Notes: generated by a model not told the origin, from the letters alone. Shown: positions 18,086-27,061, numbered from the stretch's first letter. The stretch is 64,000 nt of DNA from Mesotoga sp. BH458_6_3_2_1 (GCF_003664995.1 NZ_JFHL01000005.1:62001-126000); one strand, 5' to 3'. Numbers and translations are program-made.

Positions 18086-19071
18086 GGTCTTCCACCCATT
18101 GTGAGAGCCATGACCGCCTTGGAGGTGTGAAGTCTGTTTTCGGCCTCGTCTATTACGATCGATTGCGGACCGTCGATCACTTCATCCACGACTTCGCGTC
18201 CTCGATCTGCTGGAAGTGCGTGCATGTAGACAGCTCTCTTGTTTGCAACCTTCATTCTCTCGGGGGTGCAAATCCAGTCTTTGTTCTTCCTGACCTCCGT
18301 CATGATCTCCTGGGGATCTTCCGATACATAAAATCCTCCCCATGACTTCGGAATAACAATATCTGCATCTTTGAATGCCTCATCCATATCGTGGAGTATA
18401 TCGAACCTGGCCCCGCTCTCTTCTGCGTTAAGCCTTGCCTGATCAACTATGTCGGGCATCAAATCGAAGCCTTTCGGATATGCTAACTTCACGTCCATAC
18501 CGTATCTAGTGAAGAGAAGAATCTGGGACTGCGGAACGGAAAGTGGCTTAAGATGGCTCTCGGCGTAGGCCCAGGTTATTGCGACTTTAAGTCCGCTCAA
18601 GTTTGTCCCGAATCTCTCTCGAATTGTCATCATATCTGCCATAACCTGCATAGGATGATAGACGTCATCCTGGAGATTGAGAATTGGAACATCTGCATGT
18701 TCGGCAAGAGATCTCAGGTAAGGATTCCCCGCCTTGAACTTGCAGTGCCTGACGGCAATGGCGTGGCCGTATCTCGATAAAATCATGGCCGTATCACGCG
18801 GAACCTCTCCATGAGCCGTTTGCATCGTTGAAGGATCTAAATAGTGAGCATGACCGCCAAGCTGGGTTATTCCCGCTTCCATCGAATTTCGCGTTCTGGT
18901 GGACTGATCGAAGAACATCAAGAATACCGTCTGATATGGAAGCAAAGGTGTGGGATCATTCGTTGCGAATCTTCTCTTCAGATCAGAAGATAGATCGAGC
19001 ATAAGGTCAATTTCCGTTCTTCTGAAATCCTGTGTAGTAATGAAGTCTTTGCCTCTCAAAATACTACTCAT
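18082..19071 (-). CDS. ygeW: Knotted carbamoyltransferase, YgeW family
   Basis: 329 residues of the aspartate/ornithine carbamoyltransferase fold. FDQSTRTRNS near residue 55 binds carbamoyl phosphate, HPMQVMADMMT near 140 matches the HPxQ motif, and MHALPADRGREV near 290 replaces the HCLP motif of ornithine transcarbamylase, as expected for YgeW-type enzymes. GGAGGTAAC precedes the ATG. Its likely direction in catabolism is phosphorolysis of a ureido compound to carbamoyl phosphate, which yields ATP if a carbamate kinase is available; none is encoded in this window. Confidence 0.88.
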   Translation of the reverse strand: MSSILRGKDFITTQDFRRTEIDLMLDLSSDLKRRFATNDPTPLLPYQTVFLMFFDQSTRTRNSMEAGITQLGGHAHYLDPSTMQTAHGEVPRDTAMILSRYGHAIAVRHCKFKAGNPYLRSLAEHADVPILNLQDDVYHPMQVMADMMTIRERFGTNLSGLKVAITWAYAESHLKPLSVPQSQILLFTRYGMDVKLAYPKGFDLMPDIVDQARLNAEESGARFDILHDMDEAFKDADIVIPKSWGGFYVSEDPQEIMTEVRKNKDWICTPERMKVANKRAVYMHALPADRGREVVDEVIDGPQSIVIDEAENRLHTSKAVMALTMGGRP

Positions 19072-19087
19072 CTTGTTACCTCCTAAT

Positions 19088-20278
19088 CTATTGTGAAAGC
19101 CTTAACGGAAGAAGGGCATACATAGCCGCCGCCCTTACCAGATGATCGACAGGGCATTGATCGTCGGGACTGTGTGCGAAGATCTCATTTGCAGGGCCAA
19201 ATCCAATTGTTGGGATCGAGAAAACACCGGCGGTTGCGATTCCGTTGGTTGAGAATGTCCATTTGTCAACGAAAGGCTCCTCTCCGAAAACTTCTCTGTA
19301 GGTGTTTACCGTCTTCCGCACTATTTCGCTGTCCTCTTCCATTACCCATGTCGGGAAATACTTCTCGACTGGATAAATGGTTCCCGTATAGGAAGGTCTT
19401 TCATAGAAGAGTTCGACAATTTCAGCCTCTTCTCCGGCCATTTGAACGGCCTCTTGCAGCTCTCTGATAACCGTCTCTTTTGTCTCCCCGGCTGTCAGCC
19501 TCCTGTCGATCTGAATAGTGCACTCGTCGGCAACGGCGTTCTGCGAAGGGGATTTGAAGAATATCTGTGTCACGACTATCGTTCCCTTGCCCAGGAAGGG
19601 ATCGTCCGTGAGCCTTTCATTCAGTCTCTCGATTTCTGAAATGATTCGGCTCATCTTGTATATTGCGTTAATTCCTCGCTCGGGAGCGCTCGCGTGACAG
19701 GAGAGTCCCGAGGTTCTCACTTGAAGTTCCATTCTTCCTCTGTGTCCCCTGTAGATGTTTAAGTTCGTCGGTTCTGTAATGACGACATAATCCGGTATTA
19801 TACCGTCTTCCTTGATTATGTATCTCCAGCACAGACCGTCGCAATCCTCTTCCATTACCGTCCCTGTAACGTAAAGGGTGAAGTCTCCCAGAAGACCCTC
19901 TTCTTTCATTATCCTGGCTCCATAGACCATTGCTGCCATTCCGGCCTTCTGATCTGAAGCTCCCCTTCCGTAGATTACTCCGTCAGAGACCACTCCGCCG
20001 AAGGGATCTACTTTCCAGAGTTTCTCGTTTCCAACTTCGACGGTATCTATGTGGGCGTCCATTGCAATCACATTCTTGCCGGATCCTATTCTGCCAAGAA
20101 TATTCCCCAGTCCATCTATCCTGACTTCATCGAATCCAACTTTCTCCATCTCTTTTTGAATTCTCTGGACCACTTCTCTTTCGCCGGCGGAGAAGCTCTT
20201 GATACTAACAAGATCTCTAAGAAATTCGGTAAGTTCCTCGCGGTATGATTCAGCCTTGGTAAGAAGATCTCTCGACAC
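19088..20278 (-). CDS. ygeY: M20-family metallohydrolase, YgeY-like
   Basis: 396 residues if translation begins at the GTG at 20278, which has GGGAGTGA just upstream; the ATG at 20293 gives five more residues but no ribosome site. M20 metal ligands are visible: AHIDTVEVG (His), GASDQKAG (bridging Asp) and VMEEDCDGL (catalytic Glu and a metal Glu). The N-terminal region (FLRDLV, KEMEKVGFDEV, IDGLGNILG) closely resembles E. coli YgeY. This is the first gene of the 14-gene operon. It probably removes an acyl or carbamoyl group from an open-chain intermediate. Confidence 0.88.
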   Translation of the reverse strand: MSRDLLTKAESYREELTEFLRDLVSIKSFSAGEREVVQRIQKEMEKVGFDEVRIDGLGNILGRIGSGKNVIAMDAHIDTVEVGNEKLWKVDPFGGVVSDGVIYGRGASDQKAGMAAMVYGARIMKEEGLLGDFTLYVTGTVMEEDCDGLCWRYIIKEDGIIPDYVVITEPTNLNIYRGHRGRMELQVRTSGLSCHASAPERGINAIYKMSRIISEIERLNERLTDDPFLGKGTIVVTQIFFKSPSQNAVADECTIQIDRRLTAGETKETVIRELQEAVQMAGEEAEIVELFYERPSYTGTIYPVEKYFPTWVMEEDSEIVRKTVNTYREVFGEEPFVDKWTFSTNGIATAGVFSIPTIGFGPANEIFAHSPDDQCPVDHLVRAAAMYALLPLRLSQ

Positions 20279-20310
20279 TTTTGTCACTCCCATGCATTAG
20301 TATTTTCTTC

Positions 20311-20340
20311 ATTATAACTTCTTGCATATTGTAAAGAAAA
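20311..20340 (-). promoter_or_regulatory. Candidate promoter of the purine-type operon
   Basis: On the minus strand a perfect TATAAT occupies 20316-20311, about 33 bases before the GTG of ygeY. The -35 region (TTTCTT or TTTTCT at about 20340-20334) is weak, so activation by a regulator is possible. The divergent ABC ATPase gene begins 230 bp away and has its own TATAAT at 20479-20484. No regulator gene is encoded nearby. Confidence 0.5.
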
Positions 20341-20507
20341 GCAACATAAGAACCGGCTAACGCTCTAGTAATAGTATAGCTCGACTGACGGTGGTTCTCA
20401 AACAGATCATTTCGATGGAATTGGGCAGACTCTTGAGAGGGGAGTTCATGGGTGGCGAACTTTGCCACATACAATAGATATAATTATCATTAGAGGGAGG
20501 TGATTAG

Positions 20508-21431
20508 ATGAAAACTCTCGAAGTGAGAGATCTCAGTAGCAGAATCGGAAATTTCGATCTCGGCCCTATCGACCTCTCTGTGGAAAAAGGAGAGATTGTT
20601 GGTCTAATAGGACCTTCCGGCTGCGGCAAAACGCTATTGTTAAGGACTATTGCCGGACTCCAAGAGCCGCTCTCTGGAAGTGTAACAATTAATGAGGAAG
20701 ATGTGACCTTTCTGGAACCGCATCTAAGGGGACTCGCATTTGTGTTTCAGGATAACGCCTTGTTTCCTCATATGGATACTCACGATAACATTGCATTTCC
20801 TCTCTCGGTGATGAAGGACAGGGAGGCCGATGCCAAGGTCAGTAAAAGGGCAGGAGAGCTTGATGGCCTGTCTGACTACCTTGACCGCTGGCCTAAGGAA
20901 CTTCCGGCAGGAATGAAGAAGCTCACAGCATTTGCGAGAGAAACGGTGAAGAAATTCAATTTAATAATGCTGGATGAACCATTCGAGAGACTCGACAAGA
21001 AGATCAGAATAGAGATGAGATCGATGATCAAGAGAATGCTGATGGCGCTTGGGGAGTCCGTTCTCATAGTGCTGAACGACCCGGAAGATGCAATGGCCAT
21101 AGCAGATAGAGTCTTTATTATGGATAGCGGAGTCGTATTGAGACAAGGTTCTCCGACTGAGATCTATGATGAACCGAATTCTCTCTTTGTCATGGAGCTC
21201 TTCTCTACTATGGGAATAAACAGAGTTGGTGGGAGAGCATTCAGACCTCAGGACGTCGAACTTGACGACCAGGGCGAGGAGTTCAATCCAGAGCATTGCG
21301 GACCCTACGATTCGAAGCGAATCATCTGCAACGGGAAGTTAGGAGGAGAAGACGTCACGTTAATGCTGCCAATTGAGTGCAGGGACATGGACTCGATCTT
21401 CATTAGAATCACCAGGTTTTTCGATCTGTAA
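20508..21431 (+). CDS. ABC transporter ATPase with degenerate signature and H-loop motifs
   Basis: 307 residues. Walker A GPSGCGKT (35-42), the Q-loop Gln at 81, and Walker B LIMLDE (152-157) are intact, and a TOBE-like tail follows residue about 230 (FRPQDVEL). The signature that should read LSGGQ is ELPAGMKK (131-138), and the H-loop reads VLNDPED, so the switch His is Asn190. The protein is also shorter than the usual 350-370 residues of sugar-type ATPases. GGGAGGTGATT precedes the ATG. It lies divergent to the purine operon, which lacks an ATPase, and upstream of ugpBAE, which also lacks one; either may be its partner. Confidence 0.85.
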   Translation: MKTLEVRDLSSRIGNFDLGPIDLSVEKGEIVGLIGPSGCGKTLLLRTIAGLQEPLSGSVTINEEDVTFLEPHLRGLAFVFQDNALFPHMDTHDNIAFPLSVMKDREADAKVSKRAGELDGLSDYLDRWPKELPAGMKKLTAFARETVKKFNLIMLDEPFERLDKKIRIEMRSMIKRMLMALGESVLIVLNDPEDAMAIADRVFIMDSGVVLRQGSPTEIYDEPNSLFVMELFSTMGINRVGGRAFRPQDVELDDQGEEFNPEHCGPYDSKRIICNGKLGGEDVTLMLPIECRDMDSIFIRITRFFDL

Positions 21432-21533
21432 TCTACCGTCGCGTCTTTGCCTTTGTTAAGTGAGGTTTGAGCTAATTATCGGCAAAATGATGTATAATTA
21501 GTAATGGTGATGTGTAAAACGTTTTTATGAGAG

Positions 21534-21560
21534 GCCTTTCTCAACGAGAAAGGCTTTTCT
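21534..21560 (+). terminator. Rho-independent terminator after the ABC ATPase
   Basis: A perfect 9-bp stem (GCCTTTCTC 21534-21542 with GAGAAAGGC 21546-21554), a 3-base loop and TTTTCT after it. It lies between the ATPase stop and the end of the convergent glycerophosphodiesterase gene, whose stop codon touches the T run. Confidence 0.85.
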
Positions 21561-22491
21561 ATCGGTTCGAAACCAGCTCAATAAGCCTATCAGGATAGTC
21601 GGTAATGATTCCGTCAACGCCGAGATCTATCAATCTTTCCATCTCCTGGAGATCATTGACGGTCCACGGAATAATCTTCAAACCGGATTGATGAGCGCTC
21701 TCCACCCAGCCGTCGGTCATCAACGAGTAACTGGGTGAAATTACGCTGCAACCTATACTGGCCAGCATTCTTCCGATGTCGAATCCAAAGTTCCTCAATC
21801 TAAGCCCTGCAGTCCAGATTGACTTGTCCAGATTGGTTTTCGACACAAGAGCGGCAGTTTGAACTGAGGGTTCAAGTTCCTTCGAAATCTTGAGTGCCTC
21901 CCAGTTGAAGGACTGTATTGTCGCTAGCTCCTCAAAGCCTTCTCCCAAAAGTATTTCCAGGACTTTGTGAACATGTTCTTTCAGGTCGATTGTGTCTGAA
22001 GGCCTATCGGGAAAATGTTTGATCTCAATGTTTACCCTAACGGATTCTCCGTGTGAATCGTTATATTCATCGACCAGGGAAAGCACTTCTTTCAGTGATG
22101 GAACGCGCTGGCCGTCCAGCTGGGTCTGCTCGGGCCAGTCTTCCGGTTCGCTAAGCCTTCCAATGTCGAACTCTCTAAGCTCTTCGTAAGTGAGGTCCTT
22201 TATGAGTATTTTTTCTCGTATGAATTGCCCGTCTTTTCTTGTCCGCTGTGGATTGAGATAGGCTTCATGATTGATCACGACGACACCGTCCTTGGTGACT
22301 ACCGTGTCAAGCTCTATGGTGTCAACACCCAGTTCTAGAGCGTGCGTGAAGGCGGCGATAGTATTCTCGGGCATGAGACCCCTGCAGCCGCGGTGCCCCT
22401 GCACATCAAACTCTGCCGTCGCTGAAAGTGCCGTTGAAATAGAAAGAAGAACGATAATTGCCGTGAATTTCAAGATAACTCTCATAATCAC
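21559..22491 (-). CDS. Exported glycerophosphodiester phosphodiesterase
   Basis: 310 residues with an N-terminal signal peptide (about 1-25, ending ALSATA). GHRGCRGLMPENT near residue 32 holds the catalytic His and first metal ligands, and DTIELDTVVTKDG and VINHEAYL give the remaining GDPD motifs. It splits glycerophosphodiesters to glycerol-3-phosphate and an alcohol outside the cytoplasmic membrane. The nearby ugpBAE-like importer (23971-27061) would take up the product, forming a phosphodiester scavenging route. The ATG at 22485 is an alternative start. Confidence 0.9.
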   Translation of the reverse strand: MIMRVILKFTAIIVLLSISTALSATAEFDVQGHRGCRGLMPENTIAAFTHALELGVDTIELDTVVTKDGVVVINHEAYLNPQRTRKDGQFIREKILIKDLTYEELREFDIGRLSEPEDWPEQTQLDGQRVPSLKEVLSLVDEYNDSHGESVRVNIEIKHFPDRPSDTIDLKEHVHKVLEILLGEGFEELATIQSFNWEALKISKELEPSVQTAALVSKTNLDKSIWTAGLRLRNFGFDIGRMLASIGCSVISPSYSLMTDGWVESAHQSGLKIIPWTVNDLQEMERLIDLGVDGIITDYPDRLIELVSNR

Positions 22492-22557
22492 ACTCCATTC
22501 AGTCTTTTTGAATTGCAGGTTGTATAATTTCCACTAGTTGCGCGGAGGTAGATAGCG

Positions 22558-23688
22558 TTGAATCTGAGTATTCTCTTCTTTGAAGCTCTAATTTATGCGA
22601 GCCTGGCGACTAAGAATCTGCTTAGTCAGTATTTCGATATCTCGGGTTTTTCCTCGACAGAAATCGGGATACTGATGGCGGTCCTACCGGTCGTCTCGCT
22701 AGTTTCCAGTCCTCTGTGGTTCAAAATCAGCTCTGGACTGGGTCAGAACAAAATCTATTATATCGTATCTCTCTCTTCAGCCGTATGCATCTGGCCGATC
22801 TTTGCAGCCAGTGATTTCCTGACGTCCCTGCTCTTCATGATCCTCTTCTCTCTTTTCTTTTCGGCAGTCGTTCCACTCGGTGATTCGATAATAATGACGA
22901 GTATCAAGAAGACCGGAGGCCGTTTTGATCGCGTGAGGCTTTTCGGCACGATAGGGTTTGCAGCTACATCTCTGTTGCTGAGCACTGTCGTCGGAATCAG
23001 TTTCTTCTGGTTATTTGCGGCCACATCCGTGGTTCTGGCCTTCTCACCGATATTTCTCAAGAAAAAGTCGGACGCATCGAGAACAGAAGCCACTGAAAGC
23101 TCTGCCGGTGCAGGTTCCCTTCTTCAGTTTTCTATGATGACTATCGGAATGTTCTTTGGTATTACGTTGAACTCCTTCCATAATTCCTTCATTGCGGTCT
23201 TCACAAGGCAGAACGGGATGGACCCTTCGGTCGTTGGAATTGTCTTCGCAATTACCGCTCTTTCTGAGATTCCCTTCCTGCTGGTCGCCGACAGGATAAT
23301 CGAAAGAATTGGCAGTATGAAGATCCTGCTATTCGGTATGGCGGTAATTGGAGTCAGGATGATCCTCGTCTCCTTCGCGACGAACGTTTACGCGCTCTAT
23401 TTGGTGGAGTCGTTGCACGGTTTAACGTATATTCTAATGTATTACTCGCTTTTTCACTTCATCCATTACGGGCTTTCTGGCAGGCAGCAAATTTTCGCTC
23501 AAAGTGTCTTCTGGATTGTAAGGTCGGGACTGACCTTCATCGTAGGATCAATAGGAGGGGGAATAATTATCGACGCATTCTCAGTCTTCTTTGCCTTCAG
23601 GTTCTTTGGATATGTCGGGCTCTTATCAGCAATCATTATGACGATCGTTTACTTATCGTTTCGAAGATCACGATCTAATTCTGGATGA
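22558..23688 (+). CDS. MFS transporter (MFS_1-like / sugar-nucleoside symporter type)
   Basis: 376 residues and about 11-12 hydrophobic segments. The start is TTG with GGAGG at 22543-22547. The N-terminal half has an FSSTEIGILMAVLPVVSLVSSPLWF segment, typical of the group that includes LacY-like and 3-phenylpropionate-type carriers, and FDRVRLFGTIGFA in the first-half loop. The substrate is not evident. TATAAT at 22523-22528 is a likely -10 box. It is divergent from the phosphodiesterase gene. Confidence 0.8.
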   Translation: MNLSILFFEALIYASLATKNLLSQYFDISGFSSTEIGILMAVLPVVSLVSSPLWFKISSGLGQNKIYYIVSLSSAVCIWPIFAASDFLTSLLFMILFSLFFSAVVPLGDSIIMTSIKKTGGRFDRVRLFGTIGFAATSLLLSTVVGISFFWLFAATSVVLAFSPIFLKKKSDASRTEATESSAGAGSLLQFSMMTIGMFFGITLNSFHNSFIAVFTRQNGMDPSVVGIVFAITALSEIPFLLVADRIIERIGSMKILLFGMAVIGVRMILVSFATNVYALYLVESLHGLTYILMYYSLFHFIHYGLSGRQQIFAQSVFWIVRSGLTFIVGSIGGGIIIDAFSVFFAFRFFGYVGLLSAIIMTIVYLSFRRSRSNSG

Positions 23689-23970
23689 AGCTTCTGGGTC
23701 CGGGTATTTTGGACTTTCTCTCAGAACAGCGATTCATTGCTTCTAATGACAGATGGAAGCAATCTCAAGATTGAATAACGGGTCAGTCTTTCGAAGGAAT
23801 TCGTGAGTGATCCTATCTTTTCAAAGAACGAGAAAGAAGCGATATCCTGGGTCTGGCGAGCGATATCCGATTCTGTTGGCTTCTCAGGGAGCTTCTTGAG
23901 CGGGAGCACTCGGTGTTATAATTACTGCGGTATTCTGCCGTTTTCAATTTCTGAAAAGGGAGGGTTCTGT

Positions 23971-25266
23971 ATGAAAAAGCTTCTTGTACTGGTTCTTCTG
24001 TGTTTGTCTGTCTTTGCTTTTGGAAAGACCACTATCAATTTCTGGCACGCTATGAGCGGTAGCAGGTTGGGTGCAGTCGATGCGATTATCGAAGGTTTCA
24101 ATGCCGAAAATCCCGGCATTGAGGTAATTGCTCAGTTCACTGGCTCGTATGCCGAGACTCTTACCAAGGCTATAGCTTCATATCGAGCGGGAGATCAGCC
24201 TCACATCGTTCAGGTTTACGAGGTCGGTCTTCAGACCATGTTGGACAGTAACGCTATCAAACCGGTCTTTGAGCTTTCCGGTCCCGATTTTGATTGGGGA
24301 GACGTGATTGGCCCTATCCTCGATTATTACACAGTAGGCGACCAGCTCTATTCAATGCCTTTCAACTCTTCAAGCGCAATTCTCTATTACAACAAGGATA
24401 TCTTCAGAGCAGCCGGACTCGATCCCAACAAGCCCCCTTCGACTTTTGATGAACTCTACGAAATGGGAAGAACAATCGTAGAATCGGGAGCCGCACAGGG
24501 CGGAATTTCCTTTGGTTGGCCGGCTTGGGTCTTTGAGCAGACACATTCGGTTCATGGCCAGTTCTACGCGAACAATGAAAACGGCAGAGTCGGCAAGGCA
24601 ACGGAGGTTTATTTCAACGATGCTTTTGGTGTCAAGGTCCTTGCGGAATGGATAAAGTGGGCTCAGGCGAAAGTCTTCATGTACGGTGGCAGGGAGTACG
24701 ATGCCAACCAGGCCTTCCTGACCAAGCAGGTTGCCATGTTGATTCAGTCGACATCGTCGGTAAGTTCTATCGAGTCGAAGGCCGATTTCGAAATGGGAAC
24801 AACCTTCCTGCCGGTTATGCCAGGCTATCCAAAGGGAAACTCTGTCATTGGCGGAGCGACCCTGTGGGTAATGAAGGACCATACAGACGAAGAGTATGAG
24901 GCGATCTGGAAATTCTTCCAGTACCTTATGAAGACTGAAGTTACTGCCGAGTGGCATAAGTCGACGGGCTACTTCCCAGCAACCAATAGCGCAGTCAAGA
25001 AACTCATGGATGAAGGTTGGTTTGCCGAAAATCCAAATCACCTTACGGCCTTCCTGCAGATTCTTTCGGGAACGAGAATTCCCGAAGCACAGGGAGTAAG
25101 GCTAGGGAATTTCGTTGCAATAAGGGATATTGTCGACGGTGCTATCGAAAACGCAATTCAGTACACGGGAAGTGATTACGAGGGAGAGGCAAAGAGAATC
25201 CTCGATGACGCGGCAGAAAAAACGAACACTACTCTTGAAGAATACACATTGATCTACGGCAAGTAA
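23971..25266 (+). CDS. ugpB: sn-Glycerol-3-phosphate-binding protein, UgpB-like
   Basis: 431 residues from the ATG at 23971, which has GGGAGGG upstream and starts a clean signal peptide; longer in-frame starts lack these. The mature protein closely parallels E. coli UgpB: FWHAMSG, FNAENPGIEV, HIVQVYEVG, KPVFEL, PFNSSSAILYYNKD, GLDPNKPPST, NSVIGGATLWVM, AEWHKSTGYFP and GVRLGNF. It binds glycerol-3-phosphate or glycerophosphodiesters in the periplasm. It heads ugpBAE. A TATAAT at 23917-23922 is a probable -10 box. Confidence 0.92.
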   Translation: MKKLLVLVLLCLSVFAFGKTTINFWHAMSGSRLGAVDAIIEGFNAENPGIEVIAQFTGSYAETLTKAIASYRAGDQPHIVQVYEVGLQTMLDSNAIKPVFELSGPDFDWGDVIGPILDYYTVGDQLYSMPFNSSSAILYYNKDIFRAAGLDPNKPPSTFDELYEMGRTIVESGAAQGGISFGWPAWVFEQTHSVHGQFYANNENGRVGKATEVYFNDAFGVKVLAEWIKWAQAKVFMYGGREYDANQAFLTKQVAMLIQSTSSVSSIESKADFEMGTTFLPVMPGYPKGNSVIGGATLWVMKDHTDEEYEAIWKFFQYLMKTEVTAEWHKSTGYFPATNSAVKKLMDEGWFAENPNHLTAFLQILSGTRIPEAQGVRLGNFVAIRDIVDGAIENAIQYTGSDYEGEAKRILDDAAEKTNTTLEEYTLIYGK

Positions 25267-25276
25267 TTTTCTTCTG

Positions 25277-25304
25277 GATCCCCTGACAGAGATGTCAGGG
25301 GATC
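25277..25304 (+). terminator. Intergenic 12-bp hairpin between ugpB and ugpA
   Basis: A perfect 12-bp stem (GATCCCCTGACA, GAGA loop, complementary arm) followed by TTTAGTATTTTT. Placed after the binding-protein gene, it probably acts as a partial terminator and 3' mRNA stabiliser, giving more binding protein than permease. This is a common arrangement in ABC importer operons. Confidence 0.8.
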
Positions 25305-25332
25305 TTTAGTATTTTTCGGACGGTGATAAAGC

Positions 25333-26214
25333 ATGCATAGTCGTTTTCCAAACAGGTTCTTACCCTACTTGCTACTTCTACCTTCGGTGGTCGTGGTCAT
25401 CATCTTTTTGATTGTTCCAACTATTCAGTCGCTGTATTTGAGTTTCTTCAGGGTATCTCCTTTTGGTGACAGGCTGATATTCGTGGGCTGGTATAATTTC
25501 TCCAAGCTCTTCAAATCTTCAGATTACATTGACAGCCTCGTAATCACGCTTGTTTTTGCGGTTTTCGTCGTACTGATCGGTCTGACTCTGGGAATGTTGC
25601 TTTCAGTACTTCTCAATCAAAAGCTGAAGGGGCTGCAAGTATATCGAACTCTTTTCATCTGGACTTATGCGATTTCACCGGCCGTTGCGGGTACGATCTG
25701 GGCACTGATGTTCAGCCCTTCGAGCGGGCCGATCACGTTTTTGCTGAAGGCGATCTTCGGAGCAAACGTTAACTGGATGATGGATGGGAAAGTTGCCCTC
25801 GTTGCGGTAATCATTGCAGCTTCGTGGAAAATGCTCGGTTACAATATTATCTTTTTCCTGTCAGGACTCCAAACAATTCCTCAAGAATTGATGGAGGCTT
25901 CTGCAATAGATGGCGCATCGAGCCTTCGCAGATTCTTCAAGATCACTATTCCGTTGTTGTCGCCGACCACTTTCTTTCTGCTGATTATGAACACGCTGTA
26001 CGCCTTTTTTCAGGTCTTCGGACTGATCGACATAATGACGAAGGGCGGCCCTGGCGACGCAACGCAAGTGCTGGTTTACAAGTTGTACAGAGACGGATTT
26101 ATAAACCTCGATACCGGTTTCGCATCAGCGCAGTCAATAGTACTCTTCATTTTTGTTGCCATCTTGACGGTTGTGCAGTTCAGGTTTGCCGAGCAAAAGG
26201 TCTTCTATGGATGA
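25333..26214 (+). CDS. ugpA: Glycerol-3-phosphate ABC permease, UgpA-like
   Basis: 293 residues, six membrane segments, with the EAA loop ELMEASAIDGASSLRRFFKIT and IPLLSP at about 185-210 that docks the ATPase. The ATG follows GGACGGTGAT. It is the MalF/UgpA-type half of the importer, followed 17 bp later by the UgpE-type half. Assignment to glycerol-3-phosphate rests on the adjacent UgpB-like protein. Confidence 0.88.
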   Translation: MHSRFPNRFLPYLLLLPSVVVVIIFLIVPTIQSLYLSFFRVSPFGDRLIFVGWYNFSKLFKSSDYIDSLVITLVFAVFVVLIGLTLGMLLSVLLNQKLKGLQVYRTLFIWTYAISPAVAGTIWALMFSPSSGPITFLLKAIFGANVNWMMDGKVALVAVIIAASWKMLGYNIIFFLSGLQTIPQELMEASAIDGASSLRRFFKITIPLLSPTTFFLLIMNTLYAFFQVFGLIDIMTKGGPGDATQVLVYKLYRDGFINLDTGFASAQSIVLFIFVAILTVVQFRFAEQKVFYG

Positions 26215-26230
26215 CGGTGGGGTGAGCTAG

Positions 26231-27061
26231 ATGAAGCAGAGGAAATCATCGATCTTTCTGAGCTATCTCTTTCTGACAATAGCGCTCGTAGTAATAATGT
26301 TTCCGATTTACTACGCCTTCACCATGAGCACATTCGACGAAAAGGAAGCCTACTCATTCCCTCCCAAGTTCATTCCAAGCATCCACGCTGTCGATAACTT
26401 TGCAACGGCCTGGAAGACCGTGAATATGGGAAGATTGATCTTCAACAGCGCATTCATTTCAATTACCGTGGCACTTGCAAAGATATTTCTTTCGATGCTC
26501 GCTGCCTTTGCTTTCACCTATTTCGGCAATTTCAAAGGAAAGTACTTCTTTTTTGCAGTTATACTGATAACCCACATGCTGCCGCTTCCGATCAGAATCG
26601 TGCCGACTTATGAACTGATGAGAACATTCGGCTGGGTCAACACTTATCGAGCGCTTACAATTCCCTTTTTTGCCAGCGCAACAGGCACGCTTCTCTTCCG
26701 GCAACTGTTCATGACCGTTCCCTCTTCTCTTTCAGATGCGGCGAGGATCGACGGGGCGGGACCGATGAGGTTCTTGTTCAATGTTCTCATACCTCTTTCG
26801 AAGACTAATGTCGGAGCACTATTTCTGATTGAATTCACATATATGTGGAACGAGTACCTGTGGCCGATGATTGTTACCAACAGCAACAACATGAGGGTTG
26901 TTCAGATAGGAATAAAAATGCTTCTGGCCAGTGAGGCTCAGGCAGCGGAGTGGAACATTATTATGGCGGGAGCAATAATCGCTATGGTCCCTCCGTTGAT
27001 TATGCTGTTATTGTTCCAGAAAACCTTTATGGAAGGATTCAGCCTGAAAGAAGAGAAGTAG
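26231..27061 (+). CDS. ugpE: Glycerol-3-phosphate ABC permease, UgpE-like
   Basis: 276 residues, six membrane segments, with the EAA loop SLSDAARIDGAGPMRF at about 170-185. It is the MalG/UgpE-type partner of the preceding permease and ends in the usual short basic tail. GGTGGGGTGA precedes the ATG. No UgpC-type ATPase follows; the cluster ends here. Confidence 0.88.
   Translation: MKQRKSSIFLSYLFLTIALVVIMFPIYYAFTMSTFDEKEAYSFPPKFIPSIHAVDNFATAWKTVNMGRLIFNSAFISITVALAKIFLSMLAAFAFTYFGNFKGKYFFFAVILITHMLPLPIRIVPTYELMRTFGWVNTYRALTIPFFASATGTLLFRQLFMTVPSSLSDAARIDGAGPMRFLFNVLIPLSKTNVGALFLIEFTYMWNEYLWPMIVTNSNNMRVVQIGIKMLLASEAQAAEWNIIMAGAIIAMVPPLIMLLLFQKTFMEGFSLKEEK

Noticed and set aside
21467-21560. 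A tiny transcript from a TATAAT at 21493 to the terminator at 21534
   Set aside because: The nearest -35-like TTGAGC is about 20 bases away, too far for a normal promoter, and the product would be only about 55 bases.
21559-21580. GGTTCGAAACC resembling a tRNA T-arm
   Set aside because: No acceptor stem, anticodon arm or CCA end can be built around it; it lies within the 3' end of the phosphodiesterase gene.
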